64,000 nucleotides of DNA from Alopecurus myosuroides (GCA_028641055.1 CM054060.1:309490949-309554948); one strand, 5' to 3'; counted from the first letter of the stretch, positions 34,801 through 47,815 are shown. A program made the numbers and translations. The notes: generated by a model not told the origin, from the letters alone.

Positions 34801-36151
34801 TTCATTGAATAGATTGTATGGAGAGCAACGATCTTTTGTGAAGAGGGTGTGATTTCTTCACCAACTTCAACAAGGCAAGTAACACACCATCAACTACCCA
34901 TTATTTTCTGTATGCATTAGTTGATTTTGAGTAGCATGCATGATAGGAAATTTTACTAAGTTATATTATGCTATGCTATTATCCTAGTAGTGTGTAGCCA
35001 TCTCTTTTACCCTTGTTATTTTGATAGCCTTATAACTTAGTAGATGCTATGCAAGATTATAAATTGTTTTACTAGATGTGGAGGAAAAAAATTCTAAGTA
35101 TAACTAATAAATGAACCACCTGGGTGGAAGTGGTAAGACTGGATTATGTTGAGTGTTTCCTCAGGGCCCTTATCTAAGGGTTATTCCACTTGAGGTTGTC
35201 ACTTGCGGATGGCCACCCAGGAACAAAGAGATTAATAAGTCTCTCTAAGTCTAGTAGCTTACCGTGCAACCTTTTGACATATGGGCTCTGTCTTGATCAA
35301 CTAAGTTGTGAGAGTTCAGCCTAGGCTTGACTAGCAGATGTAGCAAAATTATAGGTGGAACGGTCTTGCCGGTGGGTTTGGACTTCTTCTTCTGAAAGAT
35401 CTCGTCTCAATTCTCTCCTTTCCATGATGCACTCCGGGTGTATAGGATGTTTGGGCTAATTGAAGACAAAAGGTGAAAGTGCACAAACTCTGCAGAGTCA
35501 ACAAACTAAGATCTTAGCCGTGTCCCCGGTTATGGACAACTATGAGCAGCTGGACAAGGATTGACGGAAGAATCTCATCATCAGTTTCAATAAGTAAAAT
35601 TTTGACCAAGTGAACAATATTGTGGTGCTTGGATCTTAATCCAATGTTGCCACCCTTTTGAAAAGAAAAGTTGGTTTTACAAAAGTGATAGGAGAAAACT
35701 GGCTTTATGCAAAACTTAGCCAAAACTCCACTCAGCCAAATAAGCATGTAGTATTAGTCTTGCCATTTATATCCACCATAGTGTTACTTGCCAATACATT
35801 AAAATGTATTGACTCCCCTGTGGCTGCATATTCCATATTGCAGATGTTTCTCAAGACGAGTGAGGATTTCGTTTAGGATCTCGAGACTATCGCCAACATG
35901 TTTTGCCTGTGGCACATGAAGAAGATGGGCTCAATGTTATTCATGTTTTCCGCTGTATACCTTCGTTTACTGCTAGTCTTCTAAGACTATGCAAGTTTTA
36001 ATACTATTTTGTAAAGACTCGATCATGCGATGTAATAGAATTTGATGCATTTGCATGATATTTCATTTTGTACTTTGGTGCTAGAAATTGATCCAGGGAC
36101 TAGCACAATAACACATGTGTCCTTACATTATTTAAATGTGGGAACGCTACA
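31807..36151 (+). repeat. E1 3' LTR (4345 bp)
   Basis: It begins TGTAACATCCC directly after the polypurine tract and ends GGGAACGCTACA. A TTTATAGA box at 32829-32836 precedes a C-rich leader of TCTCTCC type, so this is the likely promoter. The first 1 kb is very AT-rich. Positions 34669 onward match the 5' remnant at 11327. The end of the 3.3-kb AT-rich part contains no coding frame I trust. Confidence 0.85.
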
Positions 36152-36309
36152 GCCTAGGGTTTTTCCTTCGGAGGGGAATAAATAGGCGAAAAGGCGACGT
36201 CGGTGGGCCACCAGGGGGCCTCACCACCCCTAGGCGCGACCAAGGGGGGCCGCGCCTGGCTATGGTGAGGGCCCCCTGTTGCCCGTCTTCGACTCCTCTT
36301 CGGACTTCT
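36152..36309. other. Unassigned GC-rich scrap, probably an LTR fragment
   Basis: This 158-base stretch has GGGCCACCAGGGGGCC and GGCGCGACCAAGGGGGGCC blocks and an AATAAATAGG box, as is common in LTR leaders of grass Gypsy elements. It has no partner in this window. Confidence 0.35.
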
Positions 36310-37209
36310 GGATGTTGTTAATAACGGGGTCATGTTATTATAAGAATGATGTGATGACCATATACCCAAAGTGAATATAGCAATGTGATCAAGTCATTAT
36401 GTTTACATTGTTATATCAAACATACAAAGTAACTTATTCCTTAGACCGTGAGATCATGTCAATCACTGATACCGGAAGGGTGATTTGATGTCATCAAACG
36501 TCACACCGTAACAAGGTGACTATAAAGGTGTCGTTGGGTATTAGGAAAGTATTAGTTGAGGCTCATGGATCAAGAGTGGGATTTGTCCATCCAAATGACG
36601 GAGAGATATACTCTGGGCCCTCTCGGTGATATCACATCGACATCGCTTGCAAGCACGTGACTAGGTCACAAGGATGTCATATCACAGAAATGAGAAAAGA
36701 GTACTTGTTGGTAACGAGATTGAACAAGATATGGTTGATACCAATGATCGGATCTCGGACAAGTAAAATATCACGAGACAAAGGGAATAGTTCATGACGT
36801 TGATGGTTCACACGATCACAATAGTCATCGTTGAATATATAGGAGTCATCACGGATCTCCAGATCCCGCTGTTGATTATTGATCGGAGAGGAGTCTCGAT
36901 CATGTCTATCTTATTCGCGAACCGTAGGGTGACACACTTAAGGTTCGATGACACATTTGAGAGGATACGGAATAACGAAGAATGTTTTGAGTAGCACCGG
37001 TTTTTTTTTGGAGAAAATTGAAATAATTCAAGGGTTTTTCATCGAATGGTTGTTAATAGAATTAACAAATGATTTGAGGTGCTATATGCAAAAGTTTGTT
37101 AATATAATTAACAAATGCTGAATAAAGAAGCAAAAATGTTTTATTTATTTATTAAAGAATAACTCTTGGATTTTCTAAGTGGAGTTTTAAGAGAAAATGA
37201 GTGGGTTTA
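36310..37209 (+). repeat. C-family Copia LTR fragment (truncated both ends)
   Basis: The sequence from GGATGTTGTTAATAACGGGG to GAGTGGGTT follows the LTR of element C (39567-40492) with many small changes and a loss of the internal ACCGAAATTGTTTCG repeat. It lacks the first 210 or so bases and everything after about 1140. It is older than C. Its right end is where element B is inserted. Confidence 0.8.
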
Positions 37210-37698
37210 TGACGAAGGGATGAACCCTGGACCTATCAGGTGAGGCTACCCGGTCCAAGGCCCAAGACCTAAGCCCAAGGGGAGACGTCATGGACTATTC
37301 TAGAAGGCCCAGTTCAAGCCCACTCGCAAGGCCTTGCGGGTCAAGTTAGGAAACTTGTAACCGACTTTAGGTTAGGATTTGTATCCCCCGGGTACGGTTT
37401 CAGACCTGGCCACCTATATAAGGCCAGGAGAACCACCAGGAGGGGGACCAAGCAATACCGCACCACCAAATCCTTGAGATCGAGATCATACCCTTGACTC
37501 GAGCATCCCCCATTTTAATCGATCTATTCGTCAATACAGATCGACAGAAGCAGGAGTAAGGGTTTTACCTCTACGAGGGCCCCGAACCTGGGTAAATCGT
37601 GCCCCTGTTAGCCGACGATTGTCACCATCGCCTACACGTTCTCCTAATCGAAACCCTATGGGTTCACCCGAGGGAATTGTTGAGATGCATATTCGACA
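37210..37698 (+). repeat. B 5' LTR (about 489 bp)
   Basis: TGACGAAGGG opens and ATTCGACA closes the segment, two bases before the primer site. CTATATAAGG at 37416-37425 is a good TATA box. The 5' border is inferred from the TG and the loss of match to the Copia LTR, as no second copy is available. Confidence 0.65.
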
Positions 37699-37700
37699 AT

Positions 37701-37718
37701 TGGCGCCGTTTGTGGGAA
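37701..37718 (+). promoter_or_regulatory. B primer binding site
   Basis: TGGCGCCGTTTGTGGGAA two bases after the LTR end is the TGGCGCC-type primer site common in Tat and Athila elements of grasses. Confidence 0.8.
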
Positions 37719-37867
37719 CGGCGGGCGCTGGATCTACGACATCTTCGGCCTCATCGACACCCAACTCACGCTAGAGCCCCGGAACTTCGACTCCAACCAA
37801 TCCGATCCGAATCGGGTCGGTCATCGTCTCCCCTCACTCGCCGGAATCACGCTCGGTATTCAGCGGA

Positions 37868-39353
37868 TTGGAGAAAGGCATCACCTTGACGTTCGGGAGC
37901 TTCCAGTTCTATGCTAACAAAGAGGGAATTCTGCACTTCCCCGAGCAAACCAATCTCGAAGGATCGGACTCTGAGTCGATCTCAAGCCCAGGAGCTGTCG
38001 ACTCGCTGCCCAACTACGTGGATCGCAACTTAGCAAGGAGCGGCAAATCCATCCGCCTCAGCACTCGCAACTTCCACACCCTCTCCACAGAAGAACCTTC
38101 TCGGGCCAGGAAAGCTCTCCAAACTACGCCTAGGACTCACGAGCCATATCTGGCTCAGGTTTGCATGGCAGGATCGAGTGACCCACCTGAAGAAACAGAA
38201 GATAGTGCAAGGTAACGCACAGCCATCAACGTATCGCGAGAAGCTTGGAACCGGGCAAAAGAGGCCATCCGCACAAGCAAACCGATCGAAGTCGGAGCCC
38301 CTCACGAAGATATGACCGCATACCACTACCACCTAGTGAGAGAGGCAACCTTGATCAAGGAAGCTCGCAAAGATCTGGCTGAGTGGAGAAAACTAGCGGA
38401 TGAGTCGAGTCAGCACCGTGCGGTGCTATCCAAGACACATTCTGTCGGGAACCATCCCAGGAGAAAAAGATACGTCTCAAGAACCACGATCATGGATGGC
38501 GAGTCCCTAACCGGGATCAGTAAGTCACTCGAAGCCTCCCTTATGCGTGTCGACGAGGACGGCAACATGCACCCGACGACTCCTGCCTCCGCAGTACTGG
38601 CCGCAGCCACTTACCTGCAGACGAACCAGCGAGAGGAGAACGACCCCCATGCAGAGCAATACAGGAAAGTCTAGAAGGGGCTAGACATGGCAGCCGCAAG
38701 GCTCACCGCCTACGACCGCAAGAAAGCGACTGCACAGAAAGACAAAGAAGCACCCCGCAGACATAGGAGTACATCGCCCAGGAAGGAGAAGTCACCTCGT
38801 CGTGCCCGAGGTAAAGAAGCCCGGCGACGCGGTGATAGCCCGAGTAGCAGCGATGACAGCCCGAGGGATCGAGATCGCAGCTCGCGGCATCACAACAGCC
38901 GCTCGCGACACCGCAGCAAGGAGCCGCGGAAGGAGATCGATCGCGACCAACCTGGATACAACGCGCGATCTGACATCGTACAAAACAAGGCCAACAAGGC
39001 CCGAGCAGCCAGGAACCGCGCACGTTCCCCATCCACCTCTTCTGACGAAGAGGCCTGCGGTGCATTATGCTTCACTCGCAACATCTGCGAGGCGCTAATG
39101 CACAAGAGGTTCAATCTTACGAAGTACCAAAATACGACGGTTCGCTGGAGCCACAATCCTGGCTGTCGGATTACCTCACGGCAGTAAAATGCCAACGTGG
39201 GAACAAGACCACTGCTATGTAGTACCTTAACTTACATCTTGTAGGAGCAGCGCGCAGCTAGCTCGAAGGAAGACCAAAGGCATGCTACGGGTCATGGGAC
39301 CACCTAAACTTCGACTTCTGCAAGAACTTCCAGGTGACATATAAAACGCCCGC
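37868..39353 (+). pseudogene. B gag, first part, broken
   Basis: Gag is readable in three pieces. MEKGITLTFGSFQFYANKEG starts at 37868 and ends with a stop at 38213-38215. A second piece (38312-38674) covers a helical segment. A third piece (38687 onward) is strongly basic and RS-rich. After a frame change near 39120 the conserved gag core begins (KYDGSLEPQSWLSDYL). Two TAG codons there stand where Gln and Trp are usual (near 39219 and 39258). The coding is interrupted by Copia element C directly after FCKNFQVTYKTP. Confidence 0.8.
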
Positions 39354-41025
39354 TGAAGGGAATATGCCCGAGAGGCAATAATAAAATGGTTATTATCTTA
39401 TTCCTTGTTTATGATGAATTTTTATTTCTCATGCTAGAATTGTATTAACCGGAAACGTTGATACATGTGTGCTTAATAAACAAACAATGGTTCCTAGTAA
39501 AGCCTCTCTTTTAACTAGCTCGTTGATTAATAGATGATCAAGGTTTCCTGATCATGAACATTGGATGTTATTAATAACGGGGTCATGTCATTAGAAGAAT
39601 GATGTGATGAACATATACCCAAAGAGAATATAGCAATGCGATCAAGTCATTTAGTTTACATTGTTATATCAAACACACGAAGTAACTTATTCCTTATACC
39701 ATGAGATCATGTCAATCACTGATACCGGAAGAGTGCTTTGATGGCATCAAACGTCACACCGTAACAGGGTGACTATAAAGGTGTCGTTGAGTATTCGGAA
39801 AGTATTAGTTGAGGATCATGGATCAAGAGTGGGATTTGTCCATCCAAATGACGGAGAGATATACTCTGGGCCCTCTCGGTGATATCACATCGAAACCGCT
39901 TGCAAGCACGTGATATGATCACAAAGGATGTTATATCACGGGAACGAGAAAAGAGTACTTGTCGGTAACGAGATTGAACAAGGTATGGTTGATACCAATG
40001 ATCGAATCTCGGACAAGTAAAATATCGCGAGACAAAGGGAATAGTTCACGGCGTTGTTGGTTCACACGATCACGAGAGTCATCGTTGAATATATAGGAGT
40101 CATCACGGATCTCCAGATCCCGCTGTTGATTATTGATCGGAGAGGAGTCTCGATCATGTCTATCTTATTCGCGAACCGTAGGGTGACACACTTAAGGTTC
40201 GATGACGCATTTGAGAGGATACGGAATATCGGAGAAAAGTTTGGGCAGCACCGAAATTGTTTCGGGGAATATTGAAATAGTCACCGAAATTGTTTCGAGT
40301 AATTTTGAAATAGTTCAAGGGGATTCTTATCAAATGGTTGTTAATAGATTTAACAACTAACTCAAGGGGTTATATGTTAATGTTTGTTAATGGAATTAAC
40401 AAATATTAAAATAAAGAAATAAAATTGTTTTATTTATTTATTAAAGAAAACCCTTGGGATTTTGAGTGGGAATTCATGGAAGAATGAGTGGGTTGAGTGG
40501 AGACTCCACTCACATGATGAGGGAGAGGTGGAGGCAGCCAAAAATTCGTGGCTGCCATCCCCTCCTATAAAAGGAGGGGTGAGAGCTCCCTCTCCCCCAC
40601 ACACACACTTGTGTCATCTTTTCCTCCCTCTTGCCGCTGCTCCACCACTTGTTCGTGCGCTTGGCGAAGCCCTGAGCAATGTTTTTCTCCACCACACCAC
40701 GCCGTCGTGCTGCTGGAGTTCCGAGGGATCTTCTACTTCTGCGCCCCGCTGGAACGAGGGAACGGAGGTCGTCATCAACCGTACGTGTGACCGATCACGG
40801 ATGCACCGCCGGATTGCGGTGCCCATCTTCTCGCTATCGGGATCGGTGTGAGTACGACTACGCCAACAACGAGATTTGATCTCGTACCACTTTGAGTCTT
40901 CGAGGGTATGTGTTCTCCTTAACCCTCTCGTTGCCCGTTGCACTTCGTCTCCTAGATTAGATCTTGGCCTTTCGGGTGTCTCTCGCGTAGGAATTTTTTT
41001 GTTTTCTATGCTACGTTCCCCTTCA
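39354..41025 (+). repeat. C 5' LTR (1672 bp)
   Basis: It begins TGAAGGGAA and ends CCCCTTCA, with terminal inverted repeat TGAAGG/CCTTCA. The promoter TATAAAA at 40566-40572 lies in the centre of a perfect inverted repeat, CCCCTCC...GGAGGGG (40559-40579). Two ACCGAAATTGTTTCG units lie near 40250-40300. Confidence 0.93.
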
Positions 41026-41026
41026 G

Positions 41027-41039
41027 TGGTATCAGAGCC
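41027..41039 (+). promoter_or_regulatory. C primer binding site, initiator Met-tRNA type
   Basis: TGGTATCAGAGCC lies one base after the LTR end, as in BARE/Angela elements. Confidence 0.9.
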
Positions 41040-42539
41040 GGATCTATGCGTAGATGTTTTGTACGGGTAGAACACATAGGTGTATGTGGGCGTTGATGAT
41101 CATGTTATTACCTCCTTGACTATTTTATGATCTTAGTGGCATAGTGGGATGAAGCGGCCCGGACTAACCTTACATGTCCACGTACATGAGACTTGTTCCA
41201 CAACTGACATGCAACTTGTATTGCATAAGTGGCTTGCGGGTGTCTGTTTCTCCTACTATAGTTAAGATCTAATCTACAAAGGGTTTCTAAAAATATGTTT
41301 ATCAATGTTGTGGTTGATGTTCGTAGGTATGAACGGTTCTATCATCGAAAGCCCTAAGCCACGTAAAATATGCAAAAATAATTTAGAGGCGTCTAACTAG
41401 TTTTTGCTGGGCATGTGATGTGATATGGTCAATATTACAAATTTGATTATGAGATGATCTATTTTGTAAATTATTGATATACCGGAAGGTATCCATATGA
41501 TTGTCTTCTTCTTGATGGACAATCAAGATTGGGTGCCATGGTACTTGGTACCACGTCGGTGGAATGATGGAGATCATACCATGATGCACATGATGGAGAT
41601 CAAGTGCAAGGAGGACCATATAATATCACGTTATCCTTACATGTGATGTTTGTGATGTTAATCCTTTTATGCATCTTGTTTTGCTTAGATAGCGACGGTA
41701 GCATTATAAGATGATCCCTCTCACTTAATATCAAGATAATAATGTGTTCTGCCTTAAGTATGCACCGTTAAGAAAGTTCGTCGTTTCGAGACACCACGTG
41801 ATGATCGGGTGTGACAGACTCAACGTTCGCATACAACGGGTGTTTTCAAGCCTAGCATGTACAGACATGGCCTTGAAACACACGCAATACTACGGTTCTA
41901 CTTGGCGAGCCTAGCATGTACAGACATGGCCTCGGAACACGTAACCGAAAGGTAAAGCATGAGTCATATGGATGATATGATGAACATGTCGATGTTCGCC
42001 TTTGAAGCTACATCATCTCACGTGATGATCGGTTTTGGTGTAGTGAATTTGGTTCGTGTAATCACTAAAGACGACTAAGAGGGATGTTGTTTTTGAGTGG
42101 GAGTTCATGGTTTAATTTTTGAATTAACTTGAACTTATTTATCATGAACAACCAATCAAAGCGAATTTGCACAAATTGTAGTATTCATTGGCATCCATAA
42201 CTACCTTACACTTAGATTGTTAATTGAGATATAACTGTTATGATCTGGTAAATACCATTTAAGATTGGTACCGTATTAGTGAAATTTAAAATTGAGTCCT
42301 ATTGTAGATTTTTGGTATTTACTACCTAGCTCCATGTGGTTAATGATTGATTAATCTAGAGAGCAAATAATTCCTACTTAGAATCCAGAGTCATGGTTGC
42401 TTCCGTATTACCTTATCTTGAAAAGAATGTTTTGTTGATCAAGGTGATTTAGGAACTGAAAAGAGTTGTTTTCAGAAACAATCAAGTGAAAGATATATTG
42501 ATCTCTAGAAACTTATTTGTGGCAACATGACTGAGTATA

Positions 42540-42627
42540 ATTTAGCGTGACAATGTTTGCTTATATTATCTGAATATATGCAAATTTAGCGTGACAATGT
42601 TTGCTTATATTATCTGAATATATGCAA
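42540..42627. repeat. 44-bp tandem duplication inside C
   Basis: A 44-base unit starting ATTTAGCGTGACAATG occurs twice head to tail (42540-42583, 42584-42627) without visible differences, probably by replication slippage. Confidence 0.85.
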
Positions 42628-45600
42628 TGATTGAAGACGCTAGGCGTTTGAATATTCCAAGAAGTTGGGCGCTAAAAATTATCCTCTAAATTCCTTCCTT
42701 CGAGCTATAGTAGGTTAATCATAAAATTGTTATGATGGGATGGATTAGAAGTATGGGTAAAGTAGTTTACCTTACTTGGAAATTGCTAAGAGTGGAATAT
42801 AGAAGAATGCTATAATATGGTGATATTAGTAGAACAAATCAAACTCAAAGTATGACTCAATGGGTGATAGTATATGACTAACACGCCAAAGAAAATGAGC
42901 TAGTACGACTAGCATTGTTTGATGTTGAATGATTCTTCTATAAAGGAAAGGGAATATTGAAAATAGAATTACAAAAAGATATATGGCAGAAAAAGAAGAT
43001 AACTGGAAAGTCCAGCTCGGGAGTATATGCTTGATATACAAGTTATAGATGTATTACTAGTTAACAAAATATTTTTGGGTATTTTGATACCACATTGGTT
43101 GGTATGAGTTGTCATACAAAGCAACGCAATGCAAGAAATACAAGGGCCTAAAAGGAACTAGTAATAGATGTGGAATCGATTATGACAAGAACATAAATAA
43201 AGTGTTATTGTGTTCATTGTAGTATCGAACCAAACATTCAAGATTTATTTTAAGAACTTAATAAGTTGTTATTTTGTTCTAGTCTTTTGTGAGAACAAAT
43301 GAGATTGTTCAAACTATAACCATATTCCATAATTGATGGATATGTTAGTATAAATCGTGTTGGTAAAGTAAACATCTATAAAACTAAAAGCTAAACGTTG
43401 CAAGACGTGGAAGAGTTTCACTTAAATTGTGACACCACCATTTTAGTTCATATCGGAAAGGAAAACATGAAGGAACTCCATATTGATGAACTTCCAGAGT
43501 CATTTTGTTTTGAATAAATTGACGCTTGTGAGACCTCTTCCAAAAGATGACTAGAATTCCGTTCATAGGCCAAAGTAGAATGGAGGACTAATTTAGTGGA
43601 GATTATACATATTGATGTATATAGTCCATTATGTGTAGTCATGTATGGTGGATTAATTTTTTCCTTCATAAAATTCTGTCGATGATTTAAGTAGATATGT
43701 GAGTATATCTATTTAAAGGGAACAGAGTTTGACATTTTGAATTGGTTCAAAAGGTTGTTAATATGAAGTTAAAATCATTGTAACAAGATAATCAAGTATT
43801 TATGATTCGATCATAAAGAATAAAGTTTGAGTTACAAGTTTAGCAAAACATCTGAGAAGTTGCAGAATTGTTCTACAACTTATACTTCTCGAATACACCA
43901 CATTAGGTTGGAGTATTCAAGAGACAAAATCTAACCTTGTTTGACATGGTAAGATTAATATAAAAAAATGCCATTATAATTTTGTAGTTTATACATTAGT
44001 GACAACCGTTTTTCCACTGAAAAGAGCACCATCATGATCCGTTGAAATTGACAACATATAAGATATGGTTTGGGTAGTGACCCGAATTGTCACTTTCTTA
44101 AGTTTTGGTATGCATAGCATGTGTAAAATGTTTACAACCAAAATAGGATAAATGTATGTTTATAAGGTTATCCCAAATAAAACATTGGGTACTTCTCCTA
44201 TCACCGAACCAAAACACAAATGTTGTTTGTCAGAAAGGGTTGATTTCTCGAGAAAGTAGTTCTTGCGAAACAAGTGAGTGGGAGCACAGTACAAACTCAA
44301 CGAGGTTAGAGAATCTTCGTTATCATGTCAAGAGTAGCGCAGCACTGGAAGTTGTTCCGGGGTTTACTATTTTGACTAAGTAGAAGACACTACAAATGTT
44401 GTAGATACTTCAAATGAGTTTGCGAACTGTACCAGTAAAGTCCAAAAACTTTGTACTTAGAACAACTTGTGGTTTAAGTGTAAAGTGTTGTTTTGACAAC
44501 AAAAGGACCTGAACCTTATAAAGGAAGCAAATGATGGGCCCTGGCTTCGTAAAATTGACTATGAGTCATTATATCCGCCATAGTATCCTTGTATGAATAT
44601 CAAGTATGTGACTTGGTAGTCCTTTCGATAGGCATGATGCCTAACGATAGAAAAAGGGTCTATATAGCGACAAAGACATGGATTTTACATCCTTTGAAAG
44701 TTGTACTTATCGAAAAGTTGTTTTCTACGAAGTTCAAAGAGTTCACTACTACAAGATTTTGATCTTCCGTAGTGATGTTTAGTCTTTGCGGATAGTTCTA
44801 GCAAAAGGTTACATATTATGATATGGAAGTTGAATAACAAAACCAACTCTCCTCTCGAGGAAGTTTGATCAAGGATGTGTACTTGACACAGTCTGAGAGT
44901 TTTTGTAAAATGCAAAAGGTTTCTAGAAAGGTATGCACACTTCAATGGTTGAAGTGAGCATAACGAAGTTGAAATCTTTACCTTAATGAAGTTATCAAAA
45001 GAGTTTGATTCCATCACGAACAATAAAGATGCTTGTAAAGTTACAAGAAATTAAGTGGGAGCGCTATGACATATTTCCAATACTTTATGTAGATGACATA
45101 TGGTTGATTGGAAAATATGTATTTTAAATTAACACGGTTAAGATTTTCGATTTCATATTGATGAAAGGCTTAGAAGATATTGGGCTTCGATATCTATAAG
45201 AGATGGATTGAAGCGCCTGATATGATTGAAGCCAAATTACATAGATGAAATATTGAAGTAAGTCAATATAAAAATGATAAGAAGGAGTTCTTGTCACATG
45301 GAAAATAATTGAGCAAGATTCATGTGTTTTGACACATGATGAGCATCATTGAAATTAAGATTTCTGAGTCATGTTTCCATGCTATGTACACAACCAGATG
45401 AGTCCTATGCTATAATATGTTATAGCAGGATAATTCATATGATGATTAGACAACAGTGGGAGAGATCCTTATGTCATTTTAGAAATGCTAAGGATATGTT
45501 TTCCTATGTAGTAATGACAAAATATTAGTTGTAATATGTTACACTAATAGTCTTGTCATTTATTCAAGAAGTTTTATCTCAATTAAAATGTGTGATGAAG

Positions 45601-45751
45601 GGTAGCACAATAGGATGGAAGAAAGTTCCATGCTGGATTTGAAAGAGTTTCAAAATTGAAATATTGTGACAGATACTACAACAAAGGCTAAAGTATATCG
45701 TTGTGTTGACAACTGATTATAAGCGTATTTTGTGTCAAGTAGTTCTTTATT

Positions 45752-45935
45752 GAACTTGGTGAATTTCCAAGAATGCTGAAACTATGAAGCTACATTTTCA
45801 CAATGTTAGTAACATCAGTTTAAGCTGAGGAATTAAGGTACCACCGGAACTTGGTGAATTTCCAAGAATGCTAACACTATGAAGCTACATTTTCACAATG
45901 TTAGTGACATCAGTTTAAGCTGAGGAATTAAGTTT
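45752..45935. repeat. 95-bp tandem duplication inside C
   Basis: A unit starting GAACTTGGTGAATTTCC is repeated with a 95-base period (from 45752 and from 45847). It has a few substitutions and so is older than the 44-bp duplication. Confidence 0.85.
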
Positions 45936-46144
45936 TCACCGATTGACCATATATATACAAAGCCATCTCATTAGAGAATGAGTGATGCGTGTAGACGCAA
46001 AGAACATGCAAATACAATAGGACCTGAACAGTTCAGATCTTTTTGATAATGTTTACCACATGCGAAGCATGGTAATAACACTGGAACGCCATATGTGTTA
46101 AGTGCTTACAGACTAGATTATTGACTCTAGTGCAAGTGGAAGAC

Positions 46145-47815
46145 TGAAGGGAATATGCCCGAGAGGCAATAATAAAATGGTTATTATCTTATTCCTTGTT
46201 TATGATGAATGTTTATTTCTCATGCTAGAATTGTATTAACCGGAAACGTTGATACATGTGTGCTTAATAAACAAACAATGGTTCCTAGTAAAGCCTCTCT
46301 TTTAACTAGCTCGTTGATTAATAGATGATCAAGGTTTCCTGATCATGAACATTGGATGTTATTAATAACGGGGTCATGTCATTAGAAGAATGATGTGATG
46401 AACATATACCCAAAGAGAATATAGCAATGCGATCAAGTCATTTAGTTTACATTGTTATATCAAACACACGAAGTAACTTATTCCTTATACCATGAGATCA
46501 TGTCAATCACTGATACCGGAAGAGTGCTTTGATGGCATCAAACGTCACACCGTAACAGGGTGACTATAAAGGTGTCGTTGAGTATTCGGAAAGTATTAGT
46601 TGAGGATCATGGATCAAGAGTGGGATTTGTCCATCCAAATGACGGAGAGATATACTCTGGGCCCTCTCGGTGATATCACATCGAAACCGCTTGCAAGCAC
46701 GTGATATGATCACAAAGGATGTTATATCACGGGAACGAGAAAAGAGTACTTGTCGGTAACGAGATTGAACAAGGTATGGTTGATACCAATGATCGAATCT
46801 CGGACAAGTAAAATATCGCGAGACAAAGGGAATAGTTCACGGCGTTGTTGGTTCACACGATCACGAGAGTCATCGTTGAATATATAGGAGTCATCACGGA
46901 TCTCCAGATCCCGCTGTTGATTATTGATCGGAGAGGAGTCTCGATCATGTCTATCTTATTCGCGAACCGTAGGGTGACACACTTAAGGTTCGATGACGCA
47001 TTTGAGAGGATACGGAATATCGGAGAAAAGTTTGGGCAGCACCGAAATTGTTTCGGGGAATATTGAAATAGTCACCGAAATTGTTTCGAGTAATTTTGAA
47101 ATAGTTCAAGGGGATTCTTATCAAATGGTTGTTAATAGATTTAACAACTAACTCAAGGGGTTATATGTTAATGTTTGTTAATGGAATTAACAAATATTAA
47201 AATAAAGAAATAAAATTGTTTTATTTATTTATTAAAGAAAACCCTTGGGATTTTGAGTGGGAATTCATGGAAGAATGAGTGGGTTGAGTGGAGACTCCAC
47301 TCACATGATGAGGGAGAGGTGGAGGCAGCCAAAAATTCGTGGCTGCCATCCCCTCCTATAAAAGGAGGGGTGAGAGCTCCCTCTCCCCCACACACACACT
47401 TGTGTCATCTCTTCCTCCCTCCTGCCGCTGCTCCACCACTTGTTCGTGCGCTTGGCGAAGCCCTGAGCAATGTTTTTCTCCACCACACCACGCCGTCGTG
47501 CTGCTGGAGTTCCGAGGGATCCTCTACTTCCGCGCCCCGCTGGAACGAGGGAACGGAGGTCGTCATCAACCGTACGTGTGACCGATCACGGATGCACCGC
47601 CGGATTGCGGTGCCCATCTTCTCGCTATCGGGATCGGTGTGAGTACGACTACGCCAACAACGAGATTTGATCTCGTACCACTTTGAGTCTTCGAGGGTAT
47701 GTGTTCTCCTTAACCCTCTCGTTGCCCGTTGCACTTCGTCTCCTAGATTAGATCTTGGCCTTTCGGGTGTCTCTCGCGTAGGAATTTTTTTGTTTTCTAT
47801 GCAACGAACCCTTCA
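46145..47815 (+). repeat. C 3' LTR (1671 bp)
   Basis: This near-perfect copy of 39354-41025 is preceded by the purine-rich CTAGTGCAAGTGGAAGAC (polypurine tract region, 46127-46144). The TATAAAA box is at 47357-47363 within the same inverted repeat. Confidence 0.93.

Larger units (their letters stand above)
11327..36151 (+). mobile_element. E1: non-autonomous Tekay-like LTR element, host of F and G
   Basis: Two LTR portions (11327-12189 and 31807-36151) flank an internal region of only about 1.85 kb (12190-12384 plus 30147-31806) once F is removed. The 3' LTR begins TGTAACATCCC and ends CGCTACA; the 5' remnant ends CGCTACA and is followed by a decayed Met-type primer site. No gag or pol domain is recognisable inside. 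The left end of the 5' LTR lies beyond G and outside the window, so the target duplication cannot be checked; GCCTA follows the right end. Confidence 0.75.
41040..46128 (+). pseudogene. C internal region, decayed gag-pol
   Basis: The first kilobase is a non-coding leader with GGCATAGTGGGATGAAGCGG and twice CCTAGCATGTACAGACATGG. The rest is collapsed Copia coding sequence full of stops and indels. The reverse transcriptase core is still visible at about 45078-45110 (TATGTAGATGACATATGG gives YVDDIW). RNase H-side fragments follow to about 45700 (RNAKDMFSYV). Gag and integrase cannot be delimited. The longest frames are about 110 codons and are not parts of known domains. Confidence 0.7.
39354..47815 (+). 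mobile_element. C: BARE/Angela-like Copia element, young LTRs, dead interior
   Basis: Two LTRs (39354-41025 and 46145-47815) flank 5.1 kb. The target duplication CCCGC occurs at 39349-39353 and 47816-47820. The LTR start TGAAGGGAATATGCCCGAGAGG, the Met-tRNA primer site, and the end CTAGTGCAAGTGGAAGAC before the 3' LTR resemble the BARE/Angela group of Triticeae. By eye the LTRs differ at fewer than about fifteen positions, yet no long frame survives inside. The element must have been mobilised by enzymes of relatives. Confidence 0.92.

Noticed and set aside
36152..36309. Promoter of a host gene
   Set aside because: The GC-rich blocks and TATA-like box resemble grass LTR leaders, and no coding exon follows before the Copia LTR fragment.
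40462..40851. 129-aa frame repeated at 47253-47642
   Set aside because: It is the same place in the two LTRs of C, overlaps the promoter, and has no protein motif.
41850..45935. CRISPR-like or satellite array in element C
   Set aside because: The repeats are isolated two-copy duplications with different units, without spacers.
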